DNA of 64,000 nt from Nocardia asteroides (GCF_900637185.1 NZ_LR134352.1:3710001-3774000); one strand, 5' to 3'; counted from the first letter of the stretch, positions 52,323 to 61,379 are shown. Numbers and translations: made by a program. The notes: generated from the sequence alone by a model not told the origin.

Positions 52323-53249
52323 CTACGAGCTCACGGAATCGGCGGTGTACCACCGGGTCACGTCGTAGCCCTCGTCGTAGCGGCGGAACCACTCGTCGGC
52401 CAGGGCGGGCAGGTTCTCGTGCTCGGGATTGTGCCGGGGCATCTGGCTGCGGATGATGCCGCCCAGTGCCACCAGCTGCTCGCCCAGGCCCAGGTCGTCG
52501 AACGCGCGCGGCATGGTGCCGTTGTCGGCGGGGCGCAGGCCGGGCAGCCACCGGCGCAGGGTCTGCCCGCGACGGTAGTTGGCGAACATCGACAGCGCGT
52601 CGACCTGCCGATCCGCCAGCGGCACATGCTCGTTGAAGCCTTCGCAGGCCACCCGGATCACCTGCAGGACGTGCCGGAAGATCGAGGGCGCCACCCGCAT
52701 CCGGTACAGCTCGCTGCCGACGACGGAGTTGAAGATGATCAGCGCGGAACTGCGGTGCTCGACCTCCTCGACGAAGTGCCAGATGAACAGCGAGGCGACG
52801 CGGTCGTCGCCGGGGGCGAACAGGTTCGCGTCGTTGTCGAGCATGAGCTTGAACACCGGTGTGAAGGTGGCCTCGAGGTCGGCGGTGTAGGCCAGGCGGT
52901 ACTTGATCGGGGTGCTCGCGGTGAGCTTGTCGAACTCGGCGATCACCGCGTCGAGGGTCTGCTGCAGGCCGGGGTAGCGGCGGATCAGCGCCTTCACGTG
53001 CTGGCGGTGCGCGGTCGAGTGCTGACCCTCCTGACGCATGAAGGCGTCGGCCTCCTCGGCCACCTCCGGGTCGGTGATCTGCGGCTTCGCCTGCGTGATC
53101 AGCTGCACGATCATCTTCTCGAAGCCGATCGCCAGGAACGAGACCGCGTTGGCCATCGAGGAGAAGGCCGGGTTCTGCGGGTTCCACAGGAACGGCACAT
53201 CGTGGTCGGCGAAGGCGAAGTCCATTTTGCGGACGTGAAGTTCGGTCAC
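52323..53249 (-). CDS. Metal-dependent hydrolase-like protein (PF10118 type)
   Basis: GTG 53249 (VTELHVRKMDFAF) follows GAGG at a proper distance; an ATG at 53309 would add an Arg/Ala-rich leader overlapping the operator region. The 308-residue product has motifs FMRQEGQHSTAHRQH near residue 89 and WHFVEEVEHRSSALIIF near 156 (EExEH), a ferritin-like diiron arrangement although the family is called a metal-dependent hydrolase. Role unknown. Divergent from a TetR gene with a shared 134-bp region. Confidence 0.82.
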   Translation of the reverse strand: MTELHVRKMDFAFADHDVPFLWNPQNPAFSSMANAVSFLAIGFEKMIVQLITQAKPQITDPEVAEEADAFMRQEGQHSTAHRQHVKALIRRYPGLQQTLDAVIAEFDKLTASTPIKYRLAYTADLEATFTPVFKLMLDNDANLFAPGDDRVASLFIWHFVEEVEHRSSALIIFNSVVGSELYRMRVAPSIFRHVLQVIRVACEGFNEHVPLADRQVDALSMFANYRRGQTLRRWLPGLRPADNGTMPRAFDDLGLGEQLVALGGIIRSQMPRHNPEHENLPALADEWFRRYDEGYDVTRWYTADSVSS

Positions 53250-53304
53250 GGTGAAGTACCTCGTTGGTTTCGGGCGTGCGCGTGCCGCTCGGGCGATTGA
53301 GGCA

Positions 53305-53334
53305 ATCATACGAACCGGCGCAAGTGTGTATGAT
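53305..53334. promoter_or_regulatory. ATCATAC-N16-GTATGAT inverted repeat between divergent genes
   Basis: The arms are exact complements. Each contains TATGAT on one strand: plus at 53329-53334 and minus at 53310-53305, both good -10 hexamers pointing away from each other. A second, wider pair TACGAA/TTCGTA (53309-53314, 53339-53344) overlaps. The site suits a TetR dimer controlling both genes. Confidence 0.6.
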
Positions 53335-53383
53335 CACTTTCGTAGAATTCGCTCTGACCAGGGGTTGTGCTAGCGTCCACCCG

Positions 53384-54004
53384 GTGGCGCGCAGACGTGG
53401 ATGGGGTGGCAGTCCACCGGCTGACGATGCGGAAGCATCGCGCCGGATCATCGCCGCCGCAGTCGAACTCATCGGCCGGACCGGCGCGGAGATCTCCATC
53501 GCCGACGTCGCCGAATCCCTCGGCGTCATCCGCCAGACCGTGTACCGGTATTTCCCCAGCGCCGACGCGCTGATGACGGCCGCCGCCATCGCCTCGGTGG
53601 ACGGCTTCCTGGACCGGCTGACCGCCCATGTCGCCGGCCTCGGCGACCCGGCCGAGGCGATGATCGAAGCCGTCATCTACACCCTCACCGAGGTCCGCCG
53701 CACCCCGCACCTGGGCATCCTGCTGTCGAGCTCCTACACCAACACCCACACCGACAGCCTCACCTCCGAGGAGGCACAGGCCTTCGGCATGACCATGATC
53801 CGGCGCTTCGACGTGGACTGGACCGCCCACGGGTACGACGAGGCGGCGCTGCGCGATCTCGTCGAATACGCGCTGCGCACCATGCAGTCGTTCTTCCTGT
53901 CGCCGGGCGACCCGCCCCGCGACGGCGCCGAGCTGCGGCGTTACCTGCGCCGCTGGATGGGGACCGCGATCAGCGCGCAGGCGGCGCTCACGCGTGACCG
54001 ATGA
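53384..54004 (+). CDS. TetR-family regulator
   Basis: I chose GTG 53384 (VARRRGWGGSPPADD), because the frame from 53264 includes the divergent promoter region. The 206-residue product has an N-terminal helix-turn-helix (AAAVELIGRTGAEISIADVAESLGVIRQTVYRYFPS, residues about 24-60) and a helical ligand domain. Divergent to the PF10118-like/membrane operon, it likely represses that operon and itself. It overlaps the convergent RmlD-like gene by 17 bp. Confidence 0.85.
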   Translation: MARRRGWGGSPPADDAEASRRIIAAAVELIGRTGAEISIADVAESLGVIRQTVYRYFPSADALMTAAAIASVDGFLDRLTAHVAGLGDPAEAMIEAVIYTLTEVRRTPHLGILLSSSYTNTHTDSLTSEEAQAFGMTMIRRFDVDWTAHGYDEAALRDLVEYALRTMQSFFLSPGDPPRDGAELRRYLRRWMGTAISAQAALTRDR

Positions 54005-54806
54005 GGTCGTCGAGCGCGGTCTCGATGTCGGGACCGGTCAGCGGGTGGCGCACACTGCGCAGGATGAGCCGTTGCGGCCGTGGGCAATCCGGTGGCGCGG
54101 ACTCCTGATCGGTGGGCACGACCTGGGTCCGCGCACCGAGCCGGTCGCGCACCCGGGTCATCAGCTCGTAACGGCTGGCCACCTGCGCGCCCGCGACGTG
54201 GACAACCCCGGACTCCTCGAACAGCTGGGTGAGCAGCGGCGCCAGGCTGGGCAGATACAGCGGTGTGCCGACGATGTCGGTGCGCGCCTCGACGGTGGGC
54301 GCGGTGAAGCGGGCGAGGAACTTGTCCGAGCGCGGGCTGCGCCCGTAGACCAGCGGCAGCCGGACGACGAGATGACCGGCGCGGGCCAGGACCAGATGCT
54401 CGGCCGAGGCCTTGGTGCAGCCGTAGACGTTGATCGGGGTACGCAGGGCGGTCTCGTCGTAGGAGTCGCGGGTGCCGTCGAAGACGTTGTCGGTCGACAG
54501 GTACACCAGTTTCGCGCCTGCGTCGTCCACCGTGTCCAGCAGCGCGGGCATCGGGGCCACGTTCGCCGCGTAGGCCGCGTCGGGATCGCGTTGCGCGGCA
54601 GCCAGATCCACGAGGCCGGCGGCGTGGATCACCACGTCGGCGCGGTCCGCGACGAGTGCGCGGACCGCGGCGGCGTCGGCGAGATCCAGCGCGACCAGCC
54701 CGGCGCCGCCGCCGCGACCGGTCCCGACCACCTCGTGGGTGGCGCCCAGCTGCGCGTGCAGCGCGCTGCCGACGAAACCGGAGGCGCCCAGGATCAGGAT
54801 CCGCAT
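53988..54806 (-). CDS. RmlD-like NAD(P)-dependent sugar-nucleotide reductase/epimerase
   Basis: The 272-residue product has the extended-SDR pattern of dTDP-4-dehydrorhamnose reductase: ILGASGFVGSALHAQLG at the N-terminus, VIHAAGLVDLAAAQRDPDAAYAAN near residue 60, LSTDNVFDG near 105 and the catalytic YGCTKASAEH near 128 (Tyr, Lys). It may reduce a sugar nucleotide or similar carbonyl compound. It starts 7 bp after the crotonase gene in a two-gene operon, an unusual pairing with no clear pathway. Confidence 0.85.
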   Translation of the reverse strand: MRILILGASGFVGSALHAQLGATHEVVGTGRGGGAGLVALDLADAAAVRALVADRADVVIHAAGLVDLAAAQRDPDAAYAANVAPMPALLDTVDDAGAKLVYLSTDNVFDGTRDSYDETALRTPINVYGCTKASAEHLVLARAGHLVVRLPLVYGRSPRSDKFLARFTAPTVEARTDIVGTPLYLPSLAPLLTQLFEESGVVHVAGAQVASRYELMTRVRDRLGARTQVVPTDQESAPPDCPRPQRLILRSVRHPLTGPDIETALDDLIGHA

Positions 54807-54813
54807 CGCGAGG

Positions 54814-55593
54814 TCAGCGCGCCTGCCAGTTCGGCTTGCGCTTCTCGGCGAAGGCGAGGGTGCCCTCGCGGACGTCCTCGGTGCGCGCGACGCCCATGAT
54901 CTCGCGGTTGGTGAGGTCCCAGGCCGCGTCGTCGTCGATCTTGCCGTCGACCAGGCCGAGCGCGACCCGCTTGCTCGCCTGCACCGCCAGCGGCGCGTTC
55001 TCGGCGATGCGGCCCGCCAGCTCGAGCGCGGCGTCGAGCACCATCTCCGCGGGGACCACCCGGTTGACCAGCCCGAGTTCCAGCGCGCGGGCGGCGGTGA
55101 TCGGCTCGCCGGTCAGGATCATCTCCATGGCGACCTTGCGTGGGAGCTGCTCGGGCAGCCGGAAGGCGCCACCGGCGGCCGCGAACAATCCGCGCGCCAC
55201 TTCGGGAAGCCCGAAGGTGGCCGTCTCGGCGGCGACGGCGAGGTCGCTGGCCAGGACCAGTTCGGTACCGCCACCGAGGGCGAAACCGTTGACCGCGGCG
55301 ATGGTCGGCTTGCTGATCGGATGCCGCACGTACCCGGCCAGGCCCCAATCCTCGTGGCCGGGCGCCAGGATGTTCTGCCCGCGGCCGATCGCCTTGAGGT
55401 CGGCGCCGGCGCAGAAGGCCCGCTCGCCGGCGCCGGTGAGCACGACGGCGCGGATCTGCGGATCGGTCTCGGCCTGGACGAGAGCCTCGCCCACTCCGGT
55501 GCTGACCTCGGCGTCGACGGCGTTCATGGCCTGCGGCCGGTTGATGACGACGACCAGCACATGCTCGCGTTGCTCGACGAGGACTGCGCTCAC
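54814..55593 (-). CDS. Enoyl-CoA hydratase (crotonase family)
   Basis: The 259-residue product carries the crotonase motifs LTGAGERAFCAGADLKAI (oxyanion hole) near residue 50, VNGFALGGGTELVLASDLAVAAETATFGLPEVARGLF (Glu at the second catalytic position) near 100-137, and NRVVPAEMVLDAALELA. It follows the usual length of about 260. Likely hydrates or isomerises enoyl-CoA. First gene of the operon with the RmlD-like reductase. Confidence 0.9.
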   Translation of the reverse strand: MSAVLVEQREHVLVVVINRPQAMNAVDAEVSTGVGEALVQAETDPQIRAVVLTGAGERAFCAGADLKAIGRGQNILAPGHEDWGLAGYVRHPISKPTIAAVNGFALGGGTELVLASDLAVAAETATFGLPEVARGLFAAAGGAFRLPEQLPRKVAMEMILTGEPITAARALELGLVNRVVPAEMVLDAALELAGRIAENAPLAVQASKRVALGLVDGKIDDDAAWDLTNREIMGVARTEDVREGTLAFAEKRKPNWQAR

Positions 55594-55755
55594 TGTTGAC
55601 TCCTTGCTTCGCTGCCCGCCCGCGGTCTCGCGTGACAGGTCCCTTCGACATGTATCACGCCGCGCCGCCGTGAGGAGCCGGATCGGCGTTCGTGAACTCG
55701 CGCACCGCCCGTCGTAGGCTGCGAACGACGCTCGTGGAAAAAAGTTTCGATCGGT

Positions 55756-55783
55756 TGTCGATCGGCGGCCCCGCCCGTTCGAC
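55756..55783 (+). promoter_or_regulatory. Candidate ECF42 promoter
   Basis: TGTCGA (55756-55761) and CGAC (55780-55783) are separated by 18 bp, about 40 bp before the DGPF gene. TGTCGA at -35 with a CGAC/CGTC-like -10 is, from memory, the target motif of ECF42 sigma factors, one of which is encoded just downstream. This implies autoregulation. The remaining gap (55594-55824) has no other supported feature. Confidence 0.6.
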
Positions 55784-55824
55784 CTAGGGATGACACGAAT
55801 CCGTACCTACCGAGGAGACACACC

Positions 55825-56244
55825 ATGAAGTACATGCTGATCATGCGCGCGACCGACGAGGCCTGGGCCGCGATGGACCAGTACGAGTTCAGCGAGATCC
55901 TGGAAACCATGGGCCGCTACAACGACGAACTCATCCGGGCGGGCGTGCTCGTCGCCGCCGAGGGACTCGACCAGGCCTCCGAGAGCGTGGTCGTCGACTA
56001 CGCCTCGGAGACCCCGGTCGTCACCGACGGCCCGTACGGCGAGACCAAGGAACTGTTCGGCGGTTTCTACATCCTCAATGTCGCCTCCAAGGAGGAGGCG
56101 GTGGAGTGGGCCAAGCGGATGCCGATGACCGGGCCCGGGGTCAAGACCGAGATCCGCCGCATCCCCTCGATCGACGAGTTCCCGCAGGACAACGAGTGGA
56201 TCAAGCGGGAACGGGCGTGGCGCGAGTCCACCGGGCAGGTCTGA
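55825..56244 (+). CDS. DGPF (YCII-related) protein
   Basis: The 139-residue product follows GAGGAGAC. It has the ferredoxin-like YCII/DGPF pattern: MKYMLIMRATDEAW, GVLVAAEGLDQ, and the hallmark VVTDGPYGETKELFGGFYILN near residue 65. DGPF proteins are the usual genomic partners of ECF42 sigma factors; their biochemical role is unknown. Seven bp separate it from the sigma gene. Confidence 0.9.
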   Translation: MKYMLIMRATDEAWAAMDQYEFSEILETMGRYNDELIRAGVLVAAEGLDQASESVVVDYASETPVVTDGPYGETKELFGGFYILNVASKEEAVEWAKRMPMTGPGVKTEIRRIPSIDEFPQDNEWIKRERAWRESTGQV

Positions 56245-56251
56245 TCGCGCG

Positions 56252-57514
56252 ATGAGCGACCATTCCGGCCGGGAGACCGTGGCCGCGGTCTGGCGGATCG
56301 AATCGGCCCGCATCGTCGGCGCGCTGGCGCGCTGGACCGGCGATTTCGCGATGGCCGAGGATCTCGCGCAGGAGGCACTGGCCGAGGCGCTGGTGACCTG
56401 GCCGCGCACCGGCGTGCCACGGCAGCCGGCCGGATGGTTGCTCACGGTCGGGCGCAGGCGCGCGATCGACGCGTTCCGGCGCCGCGCCGCGCTCGACGAG
56501 CGTTACGCCGCCCTCGCCCGTGATCTCGACGAAAGCGGCGTCCCGGCGGACGGCGACGGGGATATGCTGTGGGATCCGGACCGGATCGACGACGACGTGC
56601 TGGCGCTGATGTTCATCGCCTGTCACCCCGTGCTGTCCCGGGAAGCGCGGCTGGCGTTGACGCTGCGCGTCGTCGGCGGTCTGACCAGCGACGAGATCGC
56701 CAAGGCGTGCCTGGTGCCGACGGCGACGGTGCAGGCCAGGATCACCAGGGCCAAGAAGACCCTGGGCGCGGCCGGGGTCGCGTTCGAGGTGCCGCCCGCG
56801 GCCGAGCGCGGCGCACGGCTGGGATCGGTGCTCGGCGTGGTGTACCTGATGTTCACCGAGGGCTCGTCGGCCAGCACCGGACCCGACATGATCCGCTTCG
56901 ACCTGGCCGGTGAGGCACAGCGGCTGGCCCGGGTCCTCACCGGCCTGATGCCCACCGAACCCGAGGTGTACGGCCTGCTCGCGCTGCGGGAGCTGACCGC
57001 GGCGCGCTTTCCCGCCCGCACCGGCCCCGACGGCGCGCCCGTGCTGCTCGAACAGCAGGACCGGCGCCGGTGGGACCGCTCGGCCATCCGCCGGGGCCGG
57101 GCCGCGCTGGTGCAGGCCACCCGGGTCGGCCGCGGTCTCGGCGCCTACGGCGTGCAGGCCGCCATCGCCGAATGTCACGCGGTGGCGCCCTCGGTGGCGG
57201 CGACGGACTGGGAACGGGTGGTGCTGCTCTACGAGATCCTCGGCAGGCTCGCGCCGTCGCCGGTGGTGGAGCTGAACCGGGCGGTCGCGGTGTCGATGGC
57301 CGAGGGCCCGGCAGCCGCCCTGCCGATCGTCGACGAGCTGGCCGCCGCGGGGGAGCTCGCGTCGTCACACCTGCTGCCGAGCGTGCGCGGCGAACTGCTC
57401 ACCCGCCTCGGCCGCACCGACGAGGCGAGCGAGGCCCTCACCGAGGCGCTGCGGCTGTGCGGCAACGACCACGAGAAGACCGTGCTGGCCAGGAAACTCG
57501 CCGCCCTGACCTAG
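56252..57514 (+). CDS. ECF42-type extracytoplasmic function sigma factor
   Basis: The 420-residue product has sigma region 2 (AEDLAQEALAEALVTWPRTGVPRQPAGWLLTVGRRRAIDAFRRR, residues about 30-75), sigma region 4 (ALTLRVVGGLTSDEIAKACLVPTATVQARITRAKK, about 130-168), and a C-terminal extension of about 240 residues of helical, TPR-like repeats (LYEILGRLAPSPVVELNRAVAVSMAEGP). This long extension instead of an anti-sigma gene, plus the DGPF partner, is diagnostic of ECF42. Its stop codon overlaps that of the convergent LLM gene (CTAG). Confidence 0.92.
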   Translation: MSDHSGRETVAAVWRIESARIVGALARWTGDFAMAEDLAQEALAEALVTWPRTGVPRQPAGWLLTVGRRRAIDAFRRRAALDERYAALARDLDESGVPADGDGDMLWDPDRIDDDVLALMFIACHPVLSREARLALTLRVVGGLTSDEIAKACLVPTATVQARITRAKKTLGAAGVAFEVPPAAERGARLGSVLGVVYLMFTEGSSASTGPDMIRFDLAGEAQRLARVLTGLMPTEPEVYGLLALRELTAARFPARTGPDGAPVLLEQQDRRRWDRSAIRRGRAALVQATRVGRGLGAYGVQAAIAECHAVAPSVAATDWERVVLLYEILGRLAPSPVVELNRAVAVSMAEGPAAALPIVDELAAAGELASSHLLPSVRGELLTRLGRTDEASEALTEALRLCGNDHEKTVLARKLAALT

Positions 57515-58311
57515 CTGTGTGGTCCGCGGCGGATCGTGGCCAGTGCCTCGGCCCGCGAGCAGCTCATCGGAAGTTCGGTCAGCCACCAGGTGGCGCCCGC
57601 GCGGGCGTAGGCATCGTGATCACGGTCGGTGCTCGCCGCGACCGCCACCTCGAAACCGGCGAGGTCGCCGCGATGTCCGGCCACCACGGCGAGCATCTCG
57701 GCCAGCTGGTCCGGGTCGGCCTCGGGACAGAGCCCGTCGAAGCGCGCGGCCCGGCGCAAGGGCGCTTGCCGCACCGATTGGGCGGCCACCCAGACGGGGA
57801 TCCGGGGGCGCTGCACGGGACGCGGCAGGAACCGGAGCCCGTCGACGCGGTAGGCGGGCCCGTCGTGGTGGACCACCTCACCGGACCACAGCGCGGTCAG
57901 CACGTCGAGCGCTTCGTCGAGCAGCCGCGCGCGATCCCGGGGTACGGCGACCTCGCCCAACCGGGAGAACTCGCCGGTCGCCTCCGAACCCAGACCGACC
58001 CCGAGTACCAGACGTCCACCGCTGAGCAGATCCAGCGCGACGCTCTCCCGAGCCACATCCTGGGGCCGTCGCCGCGACAGCGGTGTGATCCGGGGCCCGA
58101 ACACCACCCGCGAGGTCGCGGCCGCGATCGCCGCCAGCCCGATCCACGCATCGCCGACGGGCAGATCCGGCTCGTGCGGCCGGGCCACGTGATCCCAGAC
58201 GAACACGCCGTCGAAGCCGGACGACTCCGCTTCGACGGCGAGTTCGGCCAGCACCCGCGGATCGGACAATTCGCCGAACGGCGGCAGATATACCCCGTAG
58301 CGCAGCGTCAT
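57511..58311 (-). CDS. LLM-class F420/flavin-dependent oxidoreductase
   Basis: ATG 58311 (MTLRYGVYLPPFGEL) chosen over the ATG at 58422, which would cross the divergent promoter. The 266-residue TIM-barrel product has luciferase-like monooxygenase motifs: GVYLPPFG, AESSGFDGVFVWDHVARP near residue 30, RVVFGPRITPLSRRRPQDVARESVALDLLSGGRLVLGVGLG near 65-105. Actinobacterial members often use F420. Substrate unknown. The stop overlaps that of the ECF gene. Confidence 0.87.
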   Translation of the reverse strand: MTLRYGVYLPPFGELSDPRVLAELAVEAESSGFDGVFVWDHVARPHEPDLPVGDAWIGLAAIAAATSRVVFGPRITPLSRRRPQDVARESVALDLLSGGRLVLGVGLGSEATGEFSRLGEVAVPRDRARLLDEALDVLTALWSGEVVHHDGPAYRVDGLRFLPRPVQRPRIPVWVAAQSVRQAPLRRAARFDGLCPEADPDQLAEMLAVVAGHRGDLAGFEVAVAASTDRDHDAYARAGATWWLTELPMSCSRAEALATIRRGPHS

Positions 58312-58415
58312 CGTCGCAGTGTAGAGGGTATTTCGGGAGGTGTCGCACGCTCGTAACGTTTGTTTTCCGGAATCGTCGGGTAGCCCGTAGGGGCGACGAC
58401 GAGAGGTTTGTGTAG

Positions 58416-59861
58416 ATGTCACAGGAATCGAAATCGGTGCTGCACCGCGCTATCGGTGCGTCGGCGATCGGCAATGCGGTCGAATGGTTCGACTACGGTG
58501 TCTACGCCTATCTGGCGACCTATATCGCCGCGTCGTTGTTTCCCGGCGACGGGGAGGGTTCGAGCATCGTCTACACCCTGCTCGGATTCGCGGTCTCCTT
58601 CCTGATCCGCCCGATCGGCGGCATGATCTGGGGTCCGCTGGGCGACCGGATCGGCCGCAAACGCGTGCTGGCGACGACGATCGTGCTGATGGCCTGCTCC
58701 ACGCTGGCTGTGGGCCTGATCCCCAGCTACGAGGCCATCGGGATCGCCGCGCCGATCCTGCTGTACCTGTTGCGGATGGTCCAGGGCCTGTCGGCGGGCG
58801 GCGAATACGGCGGCGCCGCGACCTTCATGGCGGAATACGCCCCGGACCGTAAACGCGGCTTCTACGGCAGTTTCCTCGAGGTCGGCACCCTGGCCGGATT
58901 CACGCTCGGAAATCTGGTCGCCCTGCTGCTGGTGAATATTCTCGACGACCCGGCGATGGAATCGTGGGGCTGGCGAATTCCGTTCCTCATCGCCGCGCCG
59001 CTGGGTTTGATCGGTATGTACCTGCGTAGCCGGGTGGAGGACACCCCGGTATTCCGCGAGGTCGAGGCCAACGACGACACCGAGGAAGTCGCCGGTGTGT
59101 ACCGCGATCTGGTGACGAAATACCTGCGCCCGGTGCTGACCCTGTTCGGTCTGGTCATCGCGCTGAACGTGGTGAATTATTCGCTGCTCAGCTACACGCC
59201 CACCTATCTGGGCACCACGCTCGGGATGAAGGAATCCGACGCGCTGCTGGTGCCGCTGATCGGCCAGATCGTCATGCTGGTGACACTGCCGTTCCTGGGC
59301 GCGCTGTCGGACCGGGTGGGGCGCAGGCCGATGTGGTTGTTCTCCTGCGCGGCCCTGATGATCATGGTCGTGCCGGTGTACAAGCTGATCGGCAGCTCGC
59401 TGACCGGTGCCATCGCCGGTTTCGCGATCCTGGGCCTGCTCTACGCCCCGCAGCTGGCGACGATCTCGGCGACCTTCCCGGCCATGTTCCCCACGATCGT
59501 GCGCTTCGCCGGTGTGGCGATCGGCTACAACGTGGCCACCTCGTTGTTCGGTGGTACCGCGCCGGTGATCAACCAGGCGTTCATCGACGCCACCGGCGAC
59601 CACCTCTTCCCGGCCTACTACATGTTCGGCGCCTGCCTGGTCGGCCTGGTGGCGGCCTACTTCCTGATCGAGACCAAGGGTGTCTCGCTGCGCGGTACGC
59701 AGGTTCCGGGCACACCGGAGGCGATCGAGGAGCAGCGGGACCTGGCGGCCGAGAGCGAACCCGAGGTGCTCCCCGCCCCGGAGGTCGTGCCGGTTCCCGT
59801 CGACAAGCCCGAACCGGACACGAAGCGCGACCTCGGTGACGACCCGATTCCGGTGAGCTGA
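58416..59861 (+). CDS. MFS transporter, metabolite:H+ symporter (MHS) family
   Basis: The 481-residue product has 12 predicted membrane segments and the MHS hallmarks ASAIGNAVEWFDYGVYAYLA near residue 14, RPIGGMIWGPLGDRIGRKRVL near 66, and LRMVQGLSAGGEYGGAATFMAEYAP near 118. Relatives are the proline/betaine transporter ProP and shikimate or alpha-ketoglutarate permeases. The C-terminus has an acidic Pro/Glu-rich tail of about 45 residues. Monocistronic; substrate undetermined. Confidence 0.9.
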   Translation: MSQESKSVLHRAIGASAIGNAVEWFDYGVYAYLATYIAASLFPGDGEGSSIVYTLLGFAVSFLIRPIGGMIWGPLGDRIGRKRVLATTIVLMACSTLAVGLIPSYEAIGIAAPILLYLLRMVQGLSAGGEYGGAATFMAEYAPDRKRGFYGSFLEVGTLAGFTLGNLVALLLVNILDDPAMESWGWRIPFLIAAPLGLIGMYLRSRVEDTPVFREVEANDDTEEVAGVYRDLVTKYLRPVLTLFGLVIALNVVNYSLLSYTPTYLGTTLGMKESDALLVPLIGQIVMLVTLPFLGALSDRVGRRPMWLFSCAALMIMVVPVYKLIGSSLTGAIAGFAILGLLYAPQLATISATFPAMFPTIVRFAGVAIGYNVATSLFGGTAPVINQAFIDATGDHLFPAYYMFGACLVGLVAAYFLIETKGVSLRGTQVPGTPEAIEEQRDLAAESEPEVLPAPEVVPVPVDKPEPDTKRDLGDDPIPVS

Positions 59862-59865
59862 CCAC

Positions 59866-59890
59866 GCCGGTCGCCACCGCGGCGACCGGC
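59866..59890. terminator. Hairpin between the convergent transporter and deaminase genes
   Basis: GCCGGTCGCC, loop ACCGC, GGCGACCGGC form a 10-bp perfect stem located 5 bp after the transporter stop. Confidence 0.65.
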
Positions 59891-59898
59891 GGCCGGAA

Positions 59899-60375
59899 TC
59901 AGTTCGCGGCGGCGGCCCGGAAGACGGCGAGCGCTTCCTCGCCCAGATGTGGGCCGCTGACCGCTACCGGCACGTTCGCGGTGGCGACCAGGTCGGCGCA
60001 GGTCAGCGCGAAGCTGGGCCCGCCGGGCAGGATCTGCCCGAATTCGGCGGCCGCCGCGGCGAACACGATGCGCCCGACCTGCGCCCACACCATGGCCGCG
60101 GCGCACATCGGACACGGCTCACCGCTGGCGTACACGGTCGCCCCGCGCAGTGCCTCGGCGTGACCCGCGGCGGTGGCGGTGGTGATGGCGACCAGTTCGG
60201 CGTGCGCGGTGACGTCGCCGCTGCTGCTCACCGCGTTCGCACCCTCGGCGAGGACGCGGCCGTCGCGGTCGACGGCCACCGACCCGAACGGCCGGTCGCC
60301 GCGTGCCAGCGCCACGCCGGCGAGGTCGATCGCGCGTCGCAGGTGGGTGCGGTCGAGGTCGGTGAGTGCGGTCAT
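59899..60375 (-). CDS. Nucleoside/nucleobase deaminase (CDA/guanine-deaminase fold)
   Basis: The 158-residue product has the zinc-deaminase signature: TAHAELVAITTA (His ligand and catalytic Glu) near residue 53 and ASGEPCPMCAAAMVWAQVGRIVF near 85 (two Cys ligands). Length and motif fit guanine deaminase or cytosine-type nucleobase deaminases, though tRNA adenosine deaminases share them. ATG overlaps the stop of the upstream gene. It is the last gene of an operon headed by a nucleoside-type ABC importer, so it may act on an imported base. Confidence 0.88.
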   Translation of the reverse strand: MTALTDLDRTHLRRAIDLAGVALARGDRPFGSVAVDRDGRVLAEGANAVSSSGDVTAHAELVAITTATAAGHAEALRGATVYASGEPCPMCAAAMVWAQVGRIVFAAAAAEFGQILPGGPSFALTCADLVATANVPVAVSGPHLGEEALAVFRAAAAN

Positions 60376-61352
60376 AGGCTGAGGTCCACTTCCGTTCCGA
60401 TGCCGTTGGCGCGAGCCTTGTCGATGAGCAGGCGGGCCGCGGCCAGGTCCTGCAGGCCGATGCCCACCGAGTTGAACAGGGTGATGTCGCGAGCGCCGGT
60501 CCGGCCGGGGGCCCGATCGGTGATCACCTCGCCCAGTTCGGTCCGCACCGCCGCCTCGGTGATCGCGCCGTCGGCGATGGCCAGCAGCGTGTCACCGGAC
60601 TTGGTGAGGGTGGTGCCGACCGAGTCTACGACGACCCGCGCCCGGCGCATGGCCTCGCCGTCGACCTCCCGGTGATCCGCGCGCGGCGGCGCCCCGACCG
60701 CGTTGACGTGCAGTCCGTCGCCGAACCACGCGCCGCGCACGACCGGTTCGCGCGCGGGGGTGAGGGTGCACAGCACGTCCGCGCCGCGCGTCACCGCCTC
60801 CGCCGACGGCATCGTGCGCACGTCGAGTCCCAGGTCCGCGATCGCGGCGCGGAACCGGTCGACCGTCGCGGCCGAGCGCGACCAGACCAGCACGGTCCGC
60901 AGCGGCCGGACCCGGGCGATCGCGCGGGTGTGCTCCACGGCGAGACCGCCGGCGCCGACCAGGCCGAGAATCGAACTGTTCCGGCGGGCAAGATATTTGG
61001 TGGCGACCGCGCTGGCTGCGGCGGTGCGGACGGCGGTGATCAGCCTGCCGTCGACGAGTGCCTCGCAGCCGCCGTCCGCGGCGGAGGTCACCACGATCAC
61101 CGAGCGCTGGACCGGCAGTCCGCGCGCGCGGTTGGCCGGGAGGTCGGCCAGCAGTTTCACCGCCGCGGCCTCGGCGGACGTGGCGGCGGCCACCATCGGC
61201 ACGAACGCCGCTCCGCCGAGCGACATCGCCGGTGGTGCGGGGACGAGCGCCTCGCCGCGCGCGAGTTCGGCGTGGGCGCGCTCGACCGCGGCCAGCACCT
61301 CGCCGCGATCGAGCACGGCGGCCACATCGGAATGCGACAGGATCAGGGTCAA
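60372..61352 (-). CDS. Ornithine cyclodeaminase/mu-crystallin family protein
   Basis: Start chosen at TTG 61352 (LTLILSHSDVAAVL), 7 bp after GAGGAG on the minus strand; a TTG at 61370 lies upstream of that site and gives a different N-terminus. The 326-residue product has the OCD/mu-crystallin fold: GGAAFVPMVAA, DGRLITAVRTAAASAVATKYLA near residue 100, the Rossmann loop GLVGAGGLAVEHTRAI near 128 and VNAVGAPPRADHREVD near 215. The family includes ornithine cyclodeaminases, ketimine reductases and L-alanine dehydrogenase-type enzymes. Overlaps the deaminase start; downstream of the importer genes. Confidence 0.87.
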   Translation of the reverse strand: MTLILSHSDVAAVLDRGEVLAAVERAHAELARGEALVPAPPAMSLGGAAFVPMVAAATSAEAAAVKLLADLPANRARGLPVQRSVIVVTSAADGGCEALVDGRLITAVRTAAASAVATKYLARRNSSILGLVGAGGLAVEHTRAIARVRPLRTVLVWSRSAATVDRFRAAIADLGLDVRTMPSAEAVTRGADVLCTLTPAREPVVRGAWFGDGLHVNAVGAPPRADHREVDGEAMRRARVVVDSVGTTLTKSGDTLLAIADGAITEAAVRTELGEVITDRAPGRTGARDITLFNSVGIGLQDLAAARLLIDKARANGIGTEVDLSL

Positions 61353-61379
61353 CGGACTGCTCCTCGACAAGGGGGCGGG

